From Christiangramia echinicola DSM 19838 (lineage in GTDB: Bacteria > Bacteroidota > Bacteroidia > Flavobacteriales > Flavobacteriaceae), in NCBI RefSeq assembly GCF_000423065.1, contig NZ_AUHG01000011.1, forward strand, positions 620,001 through 684,000: 64,000 nucleotides of DNA, written 5' to 3'. A program made the position numbers and the translations under genes. Of this stretch, positions 8,282 through 17,681 are shown piece by piece. A model generated the notes under the pieces. It was not told the origin of the DNA. It searched no databases and saw only the letters and a program-made list of their open reading frames with translations. The first letter of the stretch is position 1. The number at the start of each line of letters is the position of its first letter.

Positions 8282-8306
8282 AGGAGCGCATTGCGCTCCT
8301 TTTTTA
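8282..8306. terminator. bidirectional terminator between small protein gene and helicase
   Basis: AGGAGCGC (8282-8289) pairs perfectly with GCGCTCCT (8293-8300) over a 3-nt loop. T residues follow on the plus strand, and A-rich sequence before it gives a U-tract for minus-strand transcripts. It overlaps the helicase stop codon region and serves both convergent transcripts. Confidence 0.85.
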
Positions 8307-9647
8307 TTTCTTCCTTCTACGATTAACATTTTTATCGCCTCTCGTTTTTGGTTTTTTATATTTTTGCGCGATCTCTCTTCTGTAAGATCCACCAAGATTT
8401 ATTTTTTTATTCTTATCCTTCTTTTCGTGAAAAGCAGGTCCGGCTTCATCAACCACTTTATTCGGATTGTTGATCTCGATTGCCCTTGGTTTCTCTTCCG
8501 GAATTAATTCTGTGGCAATTTCAATCTCTTTCGGAAGTTCATATTTAGGAACCGCCGTTTTCATCAATTCTTCAATAGCATCAAGGTATTCCTGTTCTGC
8601 TTCAGTAGTAAATAATAACGACTGACCTTTTTTCTCGGCACGGCCGGTTCTACCAATCCTGTGCATATAGTTTTCAGGATATTGCGGAGTATCAAAATTT
8701 ACAACATGAGAAACATTCTCAATATCAAGCCCTCGCGCCATAACATCTGTGGCGATTAGAATTCGAGAAAGACCTTCGTCAAAATCACTCACACTTTTAA
8801 GTCGGTAATTCTGACTTTTTCCGGTATGAACCAGGCTGGTTTCGCCAGGAAACTCTTCACCCAGATTTTCATATAACCTATCTGCAATTCGTTTGTCACC
8901 AATAAAGATAAGTACCTTATGGTAGGCTGCATCATCCGCAAGTAGATGCTTTAAAAGGTTTGCTTTGGTATAGAAATTCGGGATCTTGTATCCACGCTGA
9001 TCGATATTTTCGAGCGGAGTACCGCTTACGGCTACAGAGATCTTTTCTGGCGCCTTGAAATTGGCATTGATCATTTCTTCAACCGTTTCAGTCATCGTAG
9101 CTGAAAACATGATACTTTGTCTGTTGGTTGGAAGCAATTCTATAATGTTATTTACCTGGAATTTAAAGCCCAGATCAAGCATAACATCAACTTCATCTAT
9201 TACAAACTTCTGAATAGATTTTAACTGTACGGCTCTCCTTAAAACCAGGTCATAAAGTCTTCTTGGAGTGGCAACCACAATATCAAGACCCTGCATAAGG
9301 TCCTGGTGCTGGGTATTGATATTTACCCCACCATAAATTCCAATAACTCTAAGGTTGATATATTTTGCGAGTTTTTCAATTTCCTCCACCACCTGTACTA
9401 CCAACTCCCTGGTTGGAACCATAATAAGAATACGCGGATTCTTCTGTTCAGAATATTTCAGCATTCTTAATAATGGCAATAAATAGGCAAAGGTTTTTCC
9501 GGTACCCGTTTGGGCGATACCAACCACATCTCTTCCAGACATTATAGAAGAAAATGCCTGTTCCTGAATAGGAGTGGGAGTCTGAAAATTCAGATCTTCC
9601 AGGGCATTGCGTAACGGGGTATTTAAATTAAGGTCCTGAAAACTCAA
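8304..9647 (-). CDS. DEAD-box ATP-dependent RNA helicase (RhlE/DeaD-like)
   Basis: This RNA helicase of 447 residues has all core motifs in order: Q motif (TPTPIQEQAF), motif I (AQTGTGKT), Ia (PTRELVVQ), II, III (SAT) and VI (HRIGRTGR). A basic C-terminal tail rich in Lys/Arg (from about 410) is likely an RNA-binding extension. Motif II reads DEVD rather than DEAD. The frame is open back to a TTG at 9671, but that TTG forms the end of a TACCTTTG promoter-like box (9669-9676). The next TTG, at 9647, gives an N-terminus MSFQDLNLNTPLRNALEDL that matches how this family usually begins, so I place the start there. Likely roles are ribosome assembly or mRNA turnover, especially in the cold. Confidence 0.92.
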   Translation of the reverse strand: MSFQDLNLNTPLRNALEDLNFQTPTPIQEQAFSSIMSGRDVVGIAQTGTGKTFAYLLPLLRMLKYSEQKNPRILIMVPTRELVVQVVEEIEKLAKYINLRVIGIYGGVNINTQHQDLMQGLDIVVATPRRLYDLVLRRAVQLKSIQKFVIDEVDVMLDLGFKFQVNNIIELLPTNRQSIMFSATMTETVEEMINANFKAPEKISVAVSGTPLENIDQRGYKIPNFYTKANLLKHLLADDAAYHKVLIFIGDKRIADRLYENLGEEFPGETSLVHTGKSQNYRLKSVSDFDEGLSRILIATDVMARGLDIENVSHVVNFDTPQYPENYMHRIGRTGRAEKKGQSLLFTTEAEQEYLDAIEELMKTAVPKYELPKEIEIATELIPEEKPRAIEINNPNKVVDEAGPAFHEKKDKNKKINLGGSYRREIAQKYKKPKTRGDKNVNRRRKK

Positions 9648-9668
9648 ATCGTGAAGTTTAATTTTGCG

Positions 9669-9676
9669 CAAAGGTA
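9669..9676 (-). promoter_or_regulatory. putative -7 box of the helicase gene
   Basis: On the minus strand this reads TACCTTTG, an exact match to TAnnTTTG, 21 nt before the TTG start proposed at 9647. It contains the upstream TTG that a naive start call would choose. Confidence 0.5.
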
Positions 9677-9719
9677 CGTTATGATAGCCAAAGTATTACC
9701 CGATTTTAAAAAGTAAAAA

Positions 9720-10598
9720 TCAGGCAATATGAATTGTATAGTCTGCATTGAATTCATTTTTAGCCTCAAGCTCAATAATTCCTTCCTTATTTTTAAGGTT
9801 TTGGTTGGTTCCTTCTACATCTGCAATTCCTAACCATGGCTCAATACAAACGTAGGGAGCGCCGGGTTTAGCCCATATTCCAAGATTATTAAAATCTTTA
9901 TATTCCATAGTGAGTATTTTGCCATTCTCTTGGCTGATTAGATTAACCTTTTTAGATCTTATATCCTTAAATATTAATGCATCCTGATTAAAAGTTTTAC
10001 TGCTAAGTTTGATAGTTTTCTCGTTTTTCAGAACTGCTTTGGTTTGAGAACTTACAAGACCATCCTCGTTCAATAAATAGGTATTAAGATCCATTTCCCG
10101 ATCAAATTCCAGGGAATAGTCTTCAATTTTTTCATTTTCAAAATGTAGAATATTGAAGGCCGGATGACCGCCAAGGGAAAAATAAATTGGTTTTTCGTCA
10201 AGGTTAATAATATGGTGATTTACCTCCAGGCTTTTTTCGTTCAAGGTAAAGGCGATCCTGAAATCGAATTTAAAAGGATACATTTCCAATGTTTCTTCGG
10301 AATATAAAAGTTCGAAAACCAGTTGATGTTCAGATCTTTCCTTAAGCCTTATTTTGTCATTATGCCTTATAAATCCATGTTTTGGAACTGAATATTCCTT
10401 GCCTTCATAGAAATACTTTCCATTCTTAATAACTCCAATTATCGGGAATAAATTAGGCGCATGGCTGCTCCAGATCTCAGGATCTGCCTGCCATACATAC
10501 TCTTTTCCATTTTTCTTATGGTAAATACTACTAAGTTCAGCTCCTGTCTCTTGGACAGAAATCTTCAAAAATTCATTTTCAATAGAATGCTTTTTCAA
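9720..10598 (-). CDS. aldose 1-epimerase family protein (LacX-like)
   Basis: The 292-residue galactose-mutarotase-fold protein of the LacX-like branch shows the conserved FPIIGVIKNGKYFYEGKEY, KHGFIRH (His near residue 75), FSLGGHPAFN and CIEPWLGIAD segments. Family members interconvert anomers of free or phosphorylated hexoses; the substrate of this branch is unsettled. The start is TTG at 10596-10598: an in-frame stop lies three codons upstream and no ATG is near. An unusually good AAGGAG sits only 2 nt before it, rare in this genome. It is divergent from the FMN reductase gene and separate from galM (17682), so it is not obviously part of the galactose locus. Confidence 0.85.
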   Translation of the reverse strand: MKKHSIENEFLKISVQETGAELSSIYHKKNGKEYVWQADPEIWSSHAPNLFPIIGVIKNGKYFYEGKEYSVPKHGFIRHNDKIRLKERSEHQLVFELLYSEETLEMYPFKFDFRIAFTLNEKSLEVNHHIINLDEKPIYFSLGGHPAFNILHFENEKIEDYSLEFDREMDLNTYLLNEDGLVSSQTKAVLKNEKTIKLSSKTFNQDALIFKDIRSKKVNLISQENGKILTMEYKDFNNLGIWAKPGAPYVCIEPWLGIADVEGTNQNLKNKEGIIELEAKNEFNADYTIHIA

Positions 10599-10702
10599 AT
10601 CTCCTTAATTTTTGAATAAAGTTACAAAATGAAGAATAGTCCGGAAAGCTTAATGGTACTGCCTGAAAATTTTTAGGTATTTTTAAGCGAAAATTGATCT
10701 CT

Positions 10703-11236
10703 ATGAAAATACTTGCGTTTGCCGGCTCCAATAGCAGCACCTCTATAAATCAACAATTGCTGGATCATGTGGTGGGGAGAATTCAGGGTCATGAGATCAA
10801 AGAAGTAAAACTCACCGAGTATCCGTTACCAATTTTCAGTATAGATATTGAAAAAAATGAGGGCATTCCCATAAATGCTACGATTATCAAGAATCTAATC
10901 TCAGATAGCGATGCTCTTGTGATTGCTGTAAATGAACATAATGGAGCTCCTTCGGCCTATTTTAAAAATATCATAGACTGGCTGTCCCGTGCCCACAGGA
11001 ATTTTCTCGAAGACAAGAAGATACTTTTAATTAGTACCTCTCCCGGAAAACGCGGAGCGAAATCTTCACTTGAATACACTGAAAATATCTTCGGTAGATT
11101 TGGAGGAGAAGTAGTACAGAGTTTTAGTTTACCTTCTTTCAAGGATAATTTTGAAGATGGAAAAGTAACAAACGAAGTACTGGATATGGGAATTGAAGAT
11201 GTGCTTACTACCTTTGCGCATCAAATTGGGAATTAA
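10703..11236 (+). CDS. NADPH-dependent FMN reductase-family flavoprotein
   Basis: The 177-residue flavodoxin-fold protein has the N-terminal phosphate-binding turn FAGSNSSTSINQQL, the central EHNGAPSAYFKNIIDWLSR segment, typical of the NADPH:FMN/azoreductase-like family, and a TSPGKRGAKSSLE loop. These enzymes reduce FMN or quinones with NAD(P)H. ATG at 10703 is chosen over an in-frame TTG nine bases upstream because it puts the flavin-binding strand at the usual distance from the start, with a TATTTTTA box at 10678-10685. It is the first gene of a compact run with pabB (start immediately after this stop) and probably tilS. No folate-specific role for the flavoprotein is apparent. Confidence 0.9.
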   Translation: MKILAFAGSNSSTSINQQLLDHVVGRIQGHEIKEVKLTEYPLPIFSIDIEKNEGIPINATIIKNLISDSDALVIAVNEHNGAPSAYFKNIIDWLSRAHRNFLEDKKILLISTSPGKRGAKSSLEYTENIFGRFGGEVVQSFSLPSFKDNFEDGKVTNEVLDMGIEDVLTTFAHQIGN

Positions 11237-12529
11237 GTGCGTACATCGAAAGTTTTTTCTGTAGAAGATCCAAAAAAGTTCAAAGAACAACTTCTATCCT
11301 GGAGTGATAAGTTCCAGGAAATTGCCTGGCTAGACAGTAATGAGGACGATTCCAGAACCGGGGAATATGAAGCTATCCTCGCTGTAGAAGCTTTTACGGC
11401 TATCAAAACAGATCATGTAAGTGCATTTGATAAACTAAAAGAATACCAGGAGACCACTGCAGACTGGCTCTTTGGATATATAAGTTATGATCTAAAGAAT
11501 GATGTAGAGAGACTCAGCTCAAAGAATTTTGACGGACTGCATTTTCCCGATCTCTATTTTTTTCAGCCTCAAAAGATCATTTTTATAAAAGAGGATCAGA
11601 TCGAGTTTCACTATCTAAGAATGGTAGATGATGAAATTGAATATGATTTTGAGGAAATTTATAAAATGGAATCTCAATTTCGGGAAGCGCATGATCTGGT
11701 TGAAGTAAAAGCAAGAATTTCTAAAGAAGAATATTTTGAAAAGATTGGTTTGATGTTAAACCATATTCATCGTGGTGATATCTATGAAGCCAACTTCTGT
11801 CAGGAATTTTATTCTGAAAATGTAAATATTGATCCTTTTAATATTTATAGGTCTTTAAATGAGATCTCAACTCCACCTTTTGCAGCATATTTAAAACTGG
11901 AAAATTTCAATCTTATTTCAGCTTCTCCAGAGCGATATTTAAAGAAAAGCGGGGAGAAATTATTATCTCAACCAATTAAAGGAACGGCCAGAAGAGCGGA
12001 AGATATAGAAGAAGATCTTAAAATTGCTGCAGACTTGGCCAACGACCCCAAAGAACAGTCTGAAAATGTGATGATCGTAGATCTGGTTCGTAATGATCTT
12101 TCCAGAATTGCCAAGAAGGGAAGCGTGAAAGTAGATGAACTTTGCAAGGTCTATACTTTTAAACAGGTGCACCAGTTGATCTCCAGTGTAACCGCAGAAA
12201 TTGCTGAAAATATTCCGCCAGTGGAAGCTTTAAGAACGAGTTTCCCTATGGGAAGTATGACCGGTGCCCCGAAAATTTCAGCGATGAAGATCATTGAGAA
12301 ACTGGAAGAATCTAAACGTGGACTCTATAGTGGTGCAGTAGGTTATTTCACTCCAGATGGGGATTTTGATTTTAATGTAGTGATAAGAAGTATACTTTAT
12401 AACGCAGAGAATAAATATTTGTCATTTTCGGTAGGTGGCGCTATTACTGCAAAATCTGATCCTGAGAAGGAATATGAAGAGTGTCTTTTAAAGGCAAAAG
12501 CTATGCGTGAGGTACTTACAAACTTGTAA
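11237..12529 (+). CDS. pabB: aminodeoxychorismate synthase component I
   Basis: The 430-residue chorismate-binding enzyme of folate synthesis converts chorismate with ammonia to 4-amino-4-deoxychorismate, the precursor of p-aminobenzoate. The C-terminal chorismate-binding domain shows SASPERYL, PIKGTARR and FPMGSMTGAPK. The Lys in PIKGT is the active-site nucleophile of PabB; anthranilate synthase has Ala there, so this is PabB rather than TrpE. The start is GTG directly abutting the TAA of the FMN reductase gene (TAAGTG), implying coupling. No pabA or pabC is adjacent; glutamine amidotransferase may be shared with TrpG. The 60-residue gap to tilS includes that gene's own promoter-like box. 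Confidence 0.93.
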   Translation: MRTSKVFSVEDPKKFKEQLLSWSDKFQEIAWLDSNEDDSRTGEYEAILAVEAFTAIKTDHVSAFDKLKEYQETTADWLFGYISYDLKNDVERLSSKNFDGLHFPDLYFFQPQKIIFIKEDQIEFHYLRMVDDEIEYDFEEIYKMESQFREAHDLVEVKARISKEEYFEKIGLMLNHIHRGDIYEANFCQEFYSENVNIDPFNIYRSLNEISTPPFAAYLKLENFNLISASPERYLKKSGEKLLSQPIKGTARRAEDIEEDLKIAADLANDPKEQSENVMIVDLVRNDLSRIAKKGSVKVDELCKVYTFKQVHQLISSVTAEIAENIPPVEALRTSFPMGSMTGAPKISAMKIIEKLEESKRGLYSGAVGYFTPDGDFDFNVVIRSILYNAENKYLSFSVGGAITAKSDPEKEYEECLLKAKAMREVLTNL

Positions 12530-12574
12530 GGAATTTAGTTCAGTCTCACCAAAAGAAATTCAATTCTAGGTTTG

Positions 12575-12582
12575 TATCTTTG
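12575..12582 (+). promoter_or_regulatory. putative -7 box of tilS, implying a leaderless or near-leaderless mRNA
   Basis: TATCTTTG fits TAnnTTTG exactly and ends only 7 nt before the ATG at 12590, so initiation would fall at or within a few bases of the start codon. It also lies downstream of a TTG (12572) that a longest-frame start would use. No clear -33 was seen. Confidence 0.5.
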
Positions 12583-12589
12583 GGAAACG

Positions 12590-13903
12590 ATGGAAAAAAC
12601 CTTCAGAAATCTTGTAAAAACTGACTATCCTTATTTATGCGGAGGAAAACTTTTACTTGCGGTTAGTGGAGGAGTAGATAGCGTTGTTCTGGCACATCTA
12701 TGTCATGATGCAAAACTGGATTTCGCGATCGCCCATTGTAATTTTAATTTAAGAGGAGACGAAAGCGATGGAGACGAGAAATTTGTCGTAGACCTTGCAG
12801 ATCACCTGGAAGTTGAAGTTTATACGGAAAGTTTTGATACTTTGAATTTTGCTGAAACTCATAAGATATCTGTGCAAATGGCCGCCCGCGATCTCCGTTA
12901 TGAATGGTTTGCTGAATTAAGTAGTTCTACTCAATTTGATTACACGCTCACGGCGCATCATGCCAATGATAACCTCGAAACCTTTTTGATCAATCTTATT
13001 CGTGGAACTGGACCTGAAGGCCTAACCGGAATTAAAAAGGAGCGAAATGAGGTGATTAGACCTTTGTTGCCATTTACCAGATCTGAGATCGAAAATTTCG
13101 CCAGGAAAAGAAATTATAAATGGAGGGAAGACAGCAGTAATTCCTCAGATAAATATATGCGTAATAAGATAAGGCAGCAGATCGTTCCGGTGATGGAAGA
13201 GATCAATCCGCAGCTTTTGGATAGTTTCGCAAAAACCCAGGAGCATTTGCAGGAGAGCCTGGATCTCGTTGAAGATTATATCAGTTTGTTATACCCAAAA
13301 CTGGTACAAAAAGACAAATATGGATATTCTATCGATATTGAGTTCTTAAAAAAAGTTCCTAACCAAAAACAGATCTTATATCAGTTATTAAAGACATTTG
13401 GATTTACGGAATGGAATGATGTCTATGATCTTATGAATGCCCAAACTGGAAAAATGGTACTTTCAGATTCTCACCGACTCATAAAAGACCGAAAAAAACT
13501 CCTGCTTACAGAGCATAATGAGAAAACCGGTAACAAGCAGTATAATCTGGATAGGGAAGAGGACCTGGTGATGATTCCCGGCATGGGGACTTTTCATATG
13601 AGTGAAGTTGACAAAATGGGGCAGACATCCCAAAGTTGTATCTATGTGCCCGAGCATAAATTAAAGTTTCCCTTAACCATCAGAAAATGGAAAAAAGGAG
13701 ATTTCTTTTATCCATTCGGGATGAATGGCAAGAAGAAACTTAGTGATTTCTTTAAAGACGAAAAATTCTCTTTGCCAGAAAAAGAACATACCTGGATCCT
13801 GTGTTCAGAAAAGGATATCGTTTGGATAATTGGTCATCGTGCCGATAATCGATTTGCCGTTGAAAAATCTGATTCGAAGATTCTCAAGATCTGTATTACT
13901 TAA
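12590..13903 (+). CDS. tilS: tRNA(Ile)-lysidine synthase
   Basis: TilS attaches lysine to the wobble cytidine of tRNA-Ile(CAU), changing its reading from AUG to AUA; it is essential in bacteria. The 437-residue protein has the N-type ATP pyrophosphatase P-loop LAVSGGVDSVVLAHL near residue 25, the HCNFNLRGDESDGDE segment, TAHHANDNLETFLINLIRG, REDSSNSSDKYMRNKIR and the C-terminal domain ending around RKWKKGDFFYPFGMNGKKKL. Start choice: ATG 12590 rather than the in-frame TTG at 12572, because a -7 box lies between them. It follows pabB by 60 bp, an order I recall as common in Flavobacteriaceae. Confidence 0.96.
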   Translation: MEKTFRNLVKTDYPYLCGGKLLLAVSGGVDSVVLAHLCHDAKLDFAIAHCNFNLRGDESDGDEKFVVDLADHLEVEVYTESFDTLNFAETHKISVQMAARDLRYEWFAELSSSTQFDYTLTAHHANDNLETFLINLIRGTGPEGLTGIKKERNEVIRPLLPFTRSEIENFARKRNYKWREDSSNSSDKYMRNKIRQQIVPVMEEINPQLLDSFAKTQEHLQESLDLVEDYISLLYPKLVQKDKYGYSIDIEFLKKVPNQKQILYQLLKTFGFTEWNDVYDLMNAQTGKMVLSDSHRLIKDRKKLLLTEHNEKTGNKQYNLDREEDLVMIPGMGTFHMSEVDKMGQTSQSCIYVPEHKLKFPLTIRKWKKGDFFYPFGMNGKKKLSDFFKDEKFSLPEKEHTWILCSEKDIVWIIGHRADNRFAVEKSDSKILKICIT

Positions 13904-13968
13904 TATCTCTAAAAGCTTGCTAATTCTTATTAAACTTCATTTTCTTTTAGGTTTAATTACCTAATTTC

Positions 13969-13976
13969 TATCTTTA
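13969..13976 (+). promoter_or_regulatory. putative -7 box before the CocE-type hydrolase operon
   Basis: TATCTTTA fits TAnnTTTG except for the last base and lies 24 nt before ATG 14001, at the head of a plus-strand run of closely spaced genes reaching the symporter. Confidence 0.4.
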
Positions 13977-14000
13977 GGGTTTTTAATATAATCCCTTTAA

Positions 14001-15851
14001 ATGAAAATCTTCAAATACCCCCTGTTTACAATACTTTTCATATTTGTAATTAATCCGGTTTTAGCTCAATCTGAAACTGAATATGTAAAAGATCATTATA
14101 ATAAAATTGAAGTAGACATTCCTATGCGGGATGGTACAAAACTTCATACTACTATTTATTCTCCAAAGGATACTTCACAGGAATACCCAATCCTTATGCA
14201 GAGAACTCCATATAGTTCCAGACCTTATGGCGAAGATCAATTCCGTTCCAAAATTGGTCCTAATGAAATCCTGATGAAAGAAGGAAATATCATTGTATAT
14301 CAGGATGTACGTGGTAGATGGATGAGTGAAGGGAAATACGATAATATGCGTGCTTATATTCCGAATAAAAAAGGAAAGGAATTCGATGAAGCCAGCGATA
14401 CTTATGACACGATTGAATGGCTGATCAATAATGTTGAAAATAATAATGGTAAGGTTGGGACCTGGGGTATATCGTATCCTGGATTCTATGCGACCTATTC
14501 CTTACTTAGCGGGCATCCTGCACTTAAAGCAGCTTCACCACAAGCAAGTATAGGGGATTTCTTTTTTGACGATTTTCACCATAATGGGGCTTATTTATTA
14601 AGTTACTGGAGAGCTACGGCTGTTTTTGGTTATCAGCATGATAAACCAACAGATTCCTCATGGTATGATTTCCCAAAGCTGGGTACTGAAGATCAATATC
14701 AATTCTTTCTGGATGCAGGACCGTTGAGCAATCTTGATGAATATTACAAGGAAGACAATGAGTTCTGGCAACAACTAAAGGAACATCCTAATTATGATGA
14801 ATTCTGGCAAAAACGCGGAATCGTTCAGCATATGAAAGATATCAAACCGGCAGTTATGATCGTAGGTGGGCTATTTGATGCTGAAGATCTTTACGGTCCT
14901 TTTGCCATTTATAAAAGTATAGAAGAGAATAGCGATAATTATAATTCCATTGTTTTTGGACCCTGGAGCCATGGAGATTGGGCAAGAGAATCAGGTAGAC
15001 AAGGTGTGGGGAATGTTTATTTTGGAGATAGTATATCTACTCATTTTCAAAGAGATTATGAAACTGAATTCTTCAATCATTTTCTGAAAAAGAAAACTAA
15101 AGATGCCTTAAGACTTCCGGAAGCTCATATTTATGACACTGGAGCAAGAGAATGGAATGATTATGCTGAGTGGCCTCCAAAAAATACTACTCCAAAAACC
15201 TGGTATCTAGGAGATGAACAGGAATTCACCGAAGAGCCAACAGATAATAAAGAAGAGTTTATTAGTGATCCTGACAAGCCTGTTTCTTATAATGATGAGA
15301 TCAAAATGGTATTCACTCCACGTGAATATATGACCGGCGATCAGCGTTTCGCAGCAAGAAGACCAGATGTGCTGGTTTTTGAAACTGAGGTTCTGCAAGA
15401 AGACATGAAAATTGCCGGCCCTATAGAAGCTATGTTAAAAGTTGCTACTACTGGTAGCGCTGCAGACTGGGTGGTAAAAGTAATTGATGTTTATCCTCCA
15501 GATGCTGAAAATTATGAAGAAACCATGCCGCATCTAAAAATGGGGAATTATCATATGATGGTTCGTAGTGAAGTAATGAGAGGTAGATTTAGAGACAGTT
15601 TTGAAGATCCTCAGGCATTTGAGCCTAATATAAAGACAGATGTGAACATTAAATTACAGGGAATAAATCATACTTTTAAAAAAGGACATAAGCTGCAAGT
15701 GCAGATTCAGAGCACCTGGTTCCCGTTAATTGATAGAAATCCTCAAACTTATGTGGATAATATCTTTGAAGCGGAAGAAGAAGATTTTCAAAAGCAAACT
15801 CATACCGTTTACGGAGATTCAGCAATTAAATTTTCTGTAATAGAAGAATAG
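14001..15851 (+). CDS. secreted CocE/NonD-family serine hydrolase (X-Pro dipeptidyl-peptidase S15 type)
   Basis: The 616-residue protein has a Sec signal peptide ending at VLAQ (about residue 23). Residues 30-380 form an alpha/beta-hydrolase with the triad visible as Ser158 in TWGISYPGFYA, Asp293 in GGLFDAEDLYG and His324 in GPWSHGDWAR. Residues 420-615 are the beta-rich C-terminal domain typical of X-Pro dipeptidyl-peptidase and cocaine-esterase relatives. The family hydrolyses acyl or peptidyl bonds: glutaryl-7-ACA acylases, Xaa-Pro peptidases and alpha-amino-ester hydrolases. The substrate is not predictable. Four bases separate it from the next gene, a DUF885 peptidase-like lipoprotein, which suggests joint action on peptides in the periplasm. 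Confidence 0.9.
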   Translation: MKIFKYPLFTILFIFVINPVLAQSETEYVKDHYNKIEVDIPMRDGTKLHTTIYSPKDTSQEYPILMQRTPYSSRPYGEDQFRSKIGPNEILMKEGNIIVYQDVRGRWMSEGKYDNMRAYIPNKKGKEFDEASDTYDTIEWLINNVENNNGKVGTWGISYPGFYATYSLLSGHPALKAASPQASIGDFFFDDFHHNGAYLLSYWRATAVFGYQHDKPTDSSWYDFPKLGTEDQYQFFLDAGPLSNLDEYYKEDNEFWQQLKEHPNYDEFWQKRGIVQHMKDIKPAVMIVGGLFDAEDLYGPFAIYKSIEENSDNYNSIVFGPWSHGDWARESGRQGVGNVYFGDSISTHFQRDYETEFFNHFLKKKTKDALRLPEAHIYDTGAREWNDYAEWPPKNTTPKTWYLGDEQEFTEEPTDNKEEFISDPDKPVSYNDEIKMVFTPREYMTGDQRFAARRPDVLVFETEVLQEDMKIAGPIEAMLKVATTGSAADWVVKVIDVYPPDAENYEETMPHLKMGNYHMMVRSEVMRGRFRDSFEDPQAFEPNIKTDVNIKLQGINHTFKKGHKLQVQIQSTWFPLIDRNPQTYVDNIFEAEEEDFQKQTHTVYGDSAIKFSVIEE

Positions 15852-15855
15852 AATT

Positions 15856-17679
15856 ATGAAAATAAGAAATAGCATATTATCCATCCTTTTAGCTGCTATG
15901 ATTTTTTCATGCGGAAATAATCAAAATGAAGATAATTTATCGTCTGGCGATGTGGCGCAGGAATCAGCTGAATTGAATAAATATTTTAATAAAGAATTTC
16001 AGAAAGAAGTTGATGAATCTCCGATGATGCAAACCAGAATGGGGATGAAATCTGATTATGGGAAATGGGATGATTTTTCGAATTTGAAATATGCAGAAGA
16101 CCTGGAACAGGCAAAAACCCGATTAGGTTATCTAGATAAGGTTAATAAAGAGGCATTGGATGAAGATACCAGGTTAAGTTATGACCTATTTAAAAGACAG
16201 GTGCAGAATGAGATCGATGATTATAAGTATAGATTTTATGATTATCCGGTGGAGCAAATGCATGGTATACATGCTGAATTACCTGCGTTTTTGATCAATA
16301 TGCATCGAGTGGATTCCATTGCAGATGCCAGGGCTTATATCTCGAGATTGGTAGGTGTGGAAAAGGTTATGAATGATATTATTGAGCAACTTAAAATAAG
16401 GGAGCAGAATGGAGTAGTTCCGCCTAAATTTGTTTTTGACAGAACCCTGGATGCCTCAAGAAATATTATAAAGGGGAAACCTTTTACCAATTCAGCTGAA
16501 GCCAGTACATTGATGGAAGACTTTACTTCCAAGATCGAAAAACTCGACATTTCAGAAGAACAAAAGACCGTTCTTATTAATGAGGCAGAGACTGCATTAG
16601 TGGAACATATGCAGCCCGCTTATGAAAGCCTTATAGAATTTCTAGCTAACCAGCAGAAGAGAGCCACAGAGGAAGCTGGTGTCTGGAAGTTTCCAAAAGG
16701 AGATGAATTTTATAATAATGCGCTTAAACGAGTCACAACAACCAATCTTACGGCAGAAGAGATCCATAAAATAGGGCTCAACGAAGTAGCCAGAATCCAT
16801 GGAGAAATGGAACAGATCATGGAAGAAGTCGGTTTTGAAGGAACTCTGGTAGATTTCTTTGAATTCATGAAAAATGATGAACAATTTTATTATGAGAACA
16901 CTGAGGAGGGAAAAGCGGCTTATCTAGAGGAAGCGAAAGAAATTATCAACTCTATGAAAGCCAGGCTTCCGCAGCTTTTTAATAGCAAACCAGAAGCCGG
17001 TATCATTGTAAAAGCTGTAGAGTCCTTCCGAGAAAAAAGTGCTGGAAAAGCATTTTATCAACAGCCAGCGATAGACGGTTCCAGACCTGGTACTTATTAT
17101 GCTAATCTATATGATATGAAGGCGATGCCTAAATACGAGATGGAAGCTCTGGCATATCACGAAGGAATCCCGGGTCATCATATGCAAATAGCGATCGCCC
17201 AGGAACTGGATAGTATCCCGGAATTTAGAAAGTATGGCAGGTATACCGCTTATGTAGAAGGATGGGGGTTGTATAGTGAATATATTCCGAAGGAGATAGG
17301 CTTCTATAAAGATCCATATTCAGATTTTGGAAGACTCGCGATGGAGCTATGGAGGTCGTGCAGACTAGTAGTGGATACTGGAATACATGCAAAAAAATGG
17401 ACCAGACAGGAAGGTATAGATTATTATAAAGAAAATACACCTGCGGCTGAAAGCGCCTGTGTAAAAATGGTAGAAAGACATATTGTTATGCCGGGACAGG
17501 CGACAGCTTATAAGATTGGGATGAACAAGATCCTGGATCTTAGGGAAAATGCTAAAGAGCGATTAGGTGATAAATTTAAAATCGCCGAATTCCATGATGT
17601 TGTATTAACAGATGGAGCTTTACCACTCACGATACTTGAATCTAGAGTAGATTCCTGGATCAAATCTAAAAAAAGATAA
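15856..17679 (+). CDS. DUF885-family lipoprotein, putative metallopeptidase
   Basis: The 607-residue lipoprotein has a signal peptide with lipobox at MIFSCGNN (Cys19), and the body matches DUF885. The conserved motif YHEGIPGHHMQ places His435-Glu436 and His441-His442 in a zinc-site pattern, HExxxHH. Further family blocks are PGTYYANLYDMKAMPKYEME, YVEGWGLYSEYIPKE and MPGQATAYKIGMNKI. Members are thought to be zinc-dependent carboxypeptidase-like enzymes, but few are studied. It lies 4 bp after the CocE-type hydrolase gene and 2 bp before galM, so it is almost certainly co-transcribed with both; the link of two peptidase-like genes with galactose genes is unexplained. Confidence 0.9.
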   Translation: MKIRNSILSILLAAMIFSCGNNQNEDNLSSGDVAQESAELNKYFNKEFQKEVDESPMMQTRMGMKSDYGKWDDFSNLKYAEDLEQAKTRLGYLDKVNKEALDEDTRLSYDLFKRQVQNEIDDYKYRFYDYPVEQMHGIHAELPAFLINMHRVDSIADARAYISRLVGVEKVMNDIIEQLKIREQNGVVPPKFVFDRTLDASRNIIKGKPFTNSAEASTLMEDFTSKIEKLDISEEQKTVLINEAETALVEHMQPAYESLIEFLANQQKRATEEAGVWKFPKGDEFYNNALKRVTTTNLTAEEIHKIGLNEVARIHGEMEQIMEEVGFEGTLVDFFEFMKNDEQFYYENTEEGKAAYLEEAKEIINSMKARLPQLFNSKPEAGIIVKAVESFREKSAGKAFYQQPAIDGSRPGTYYANLYDMKAMPKYEMEALAYHEGIPGHHMQIAIAQELDSIPEFRKYGRYTAYVEGWGLYSEYIPKEIGFYKDPYSDFGRLAMELWRSCRLVVDTGIHAKKWTRQEGIDYYKENTPAAESACVKMVERHIVMPGQATAYKIGMNKILDLRENAKERLGDKFKIAEFHDVVLTDGALPLTILESRVDSWIKSKKR

Positions 17680-17681
17680 AA

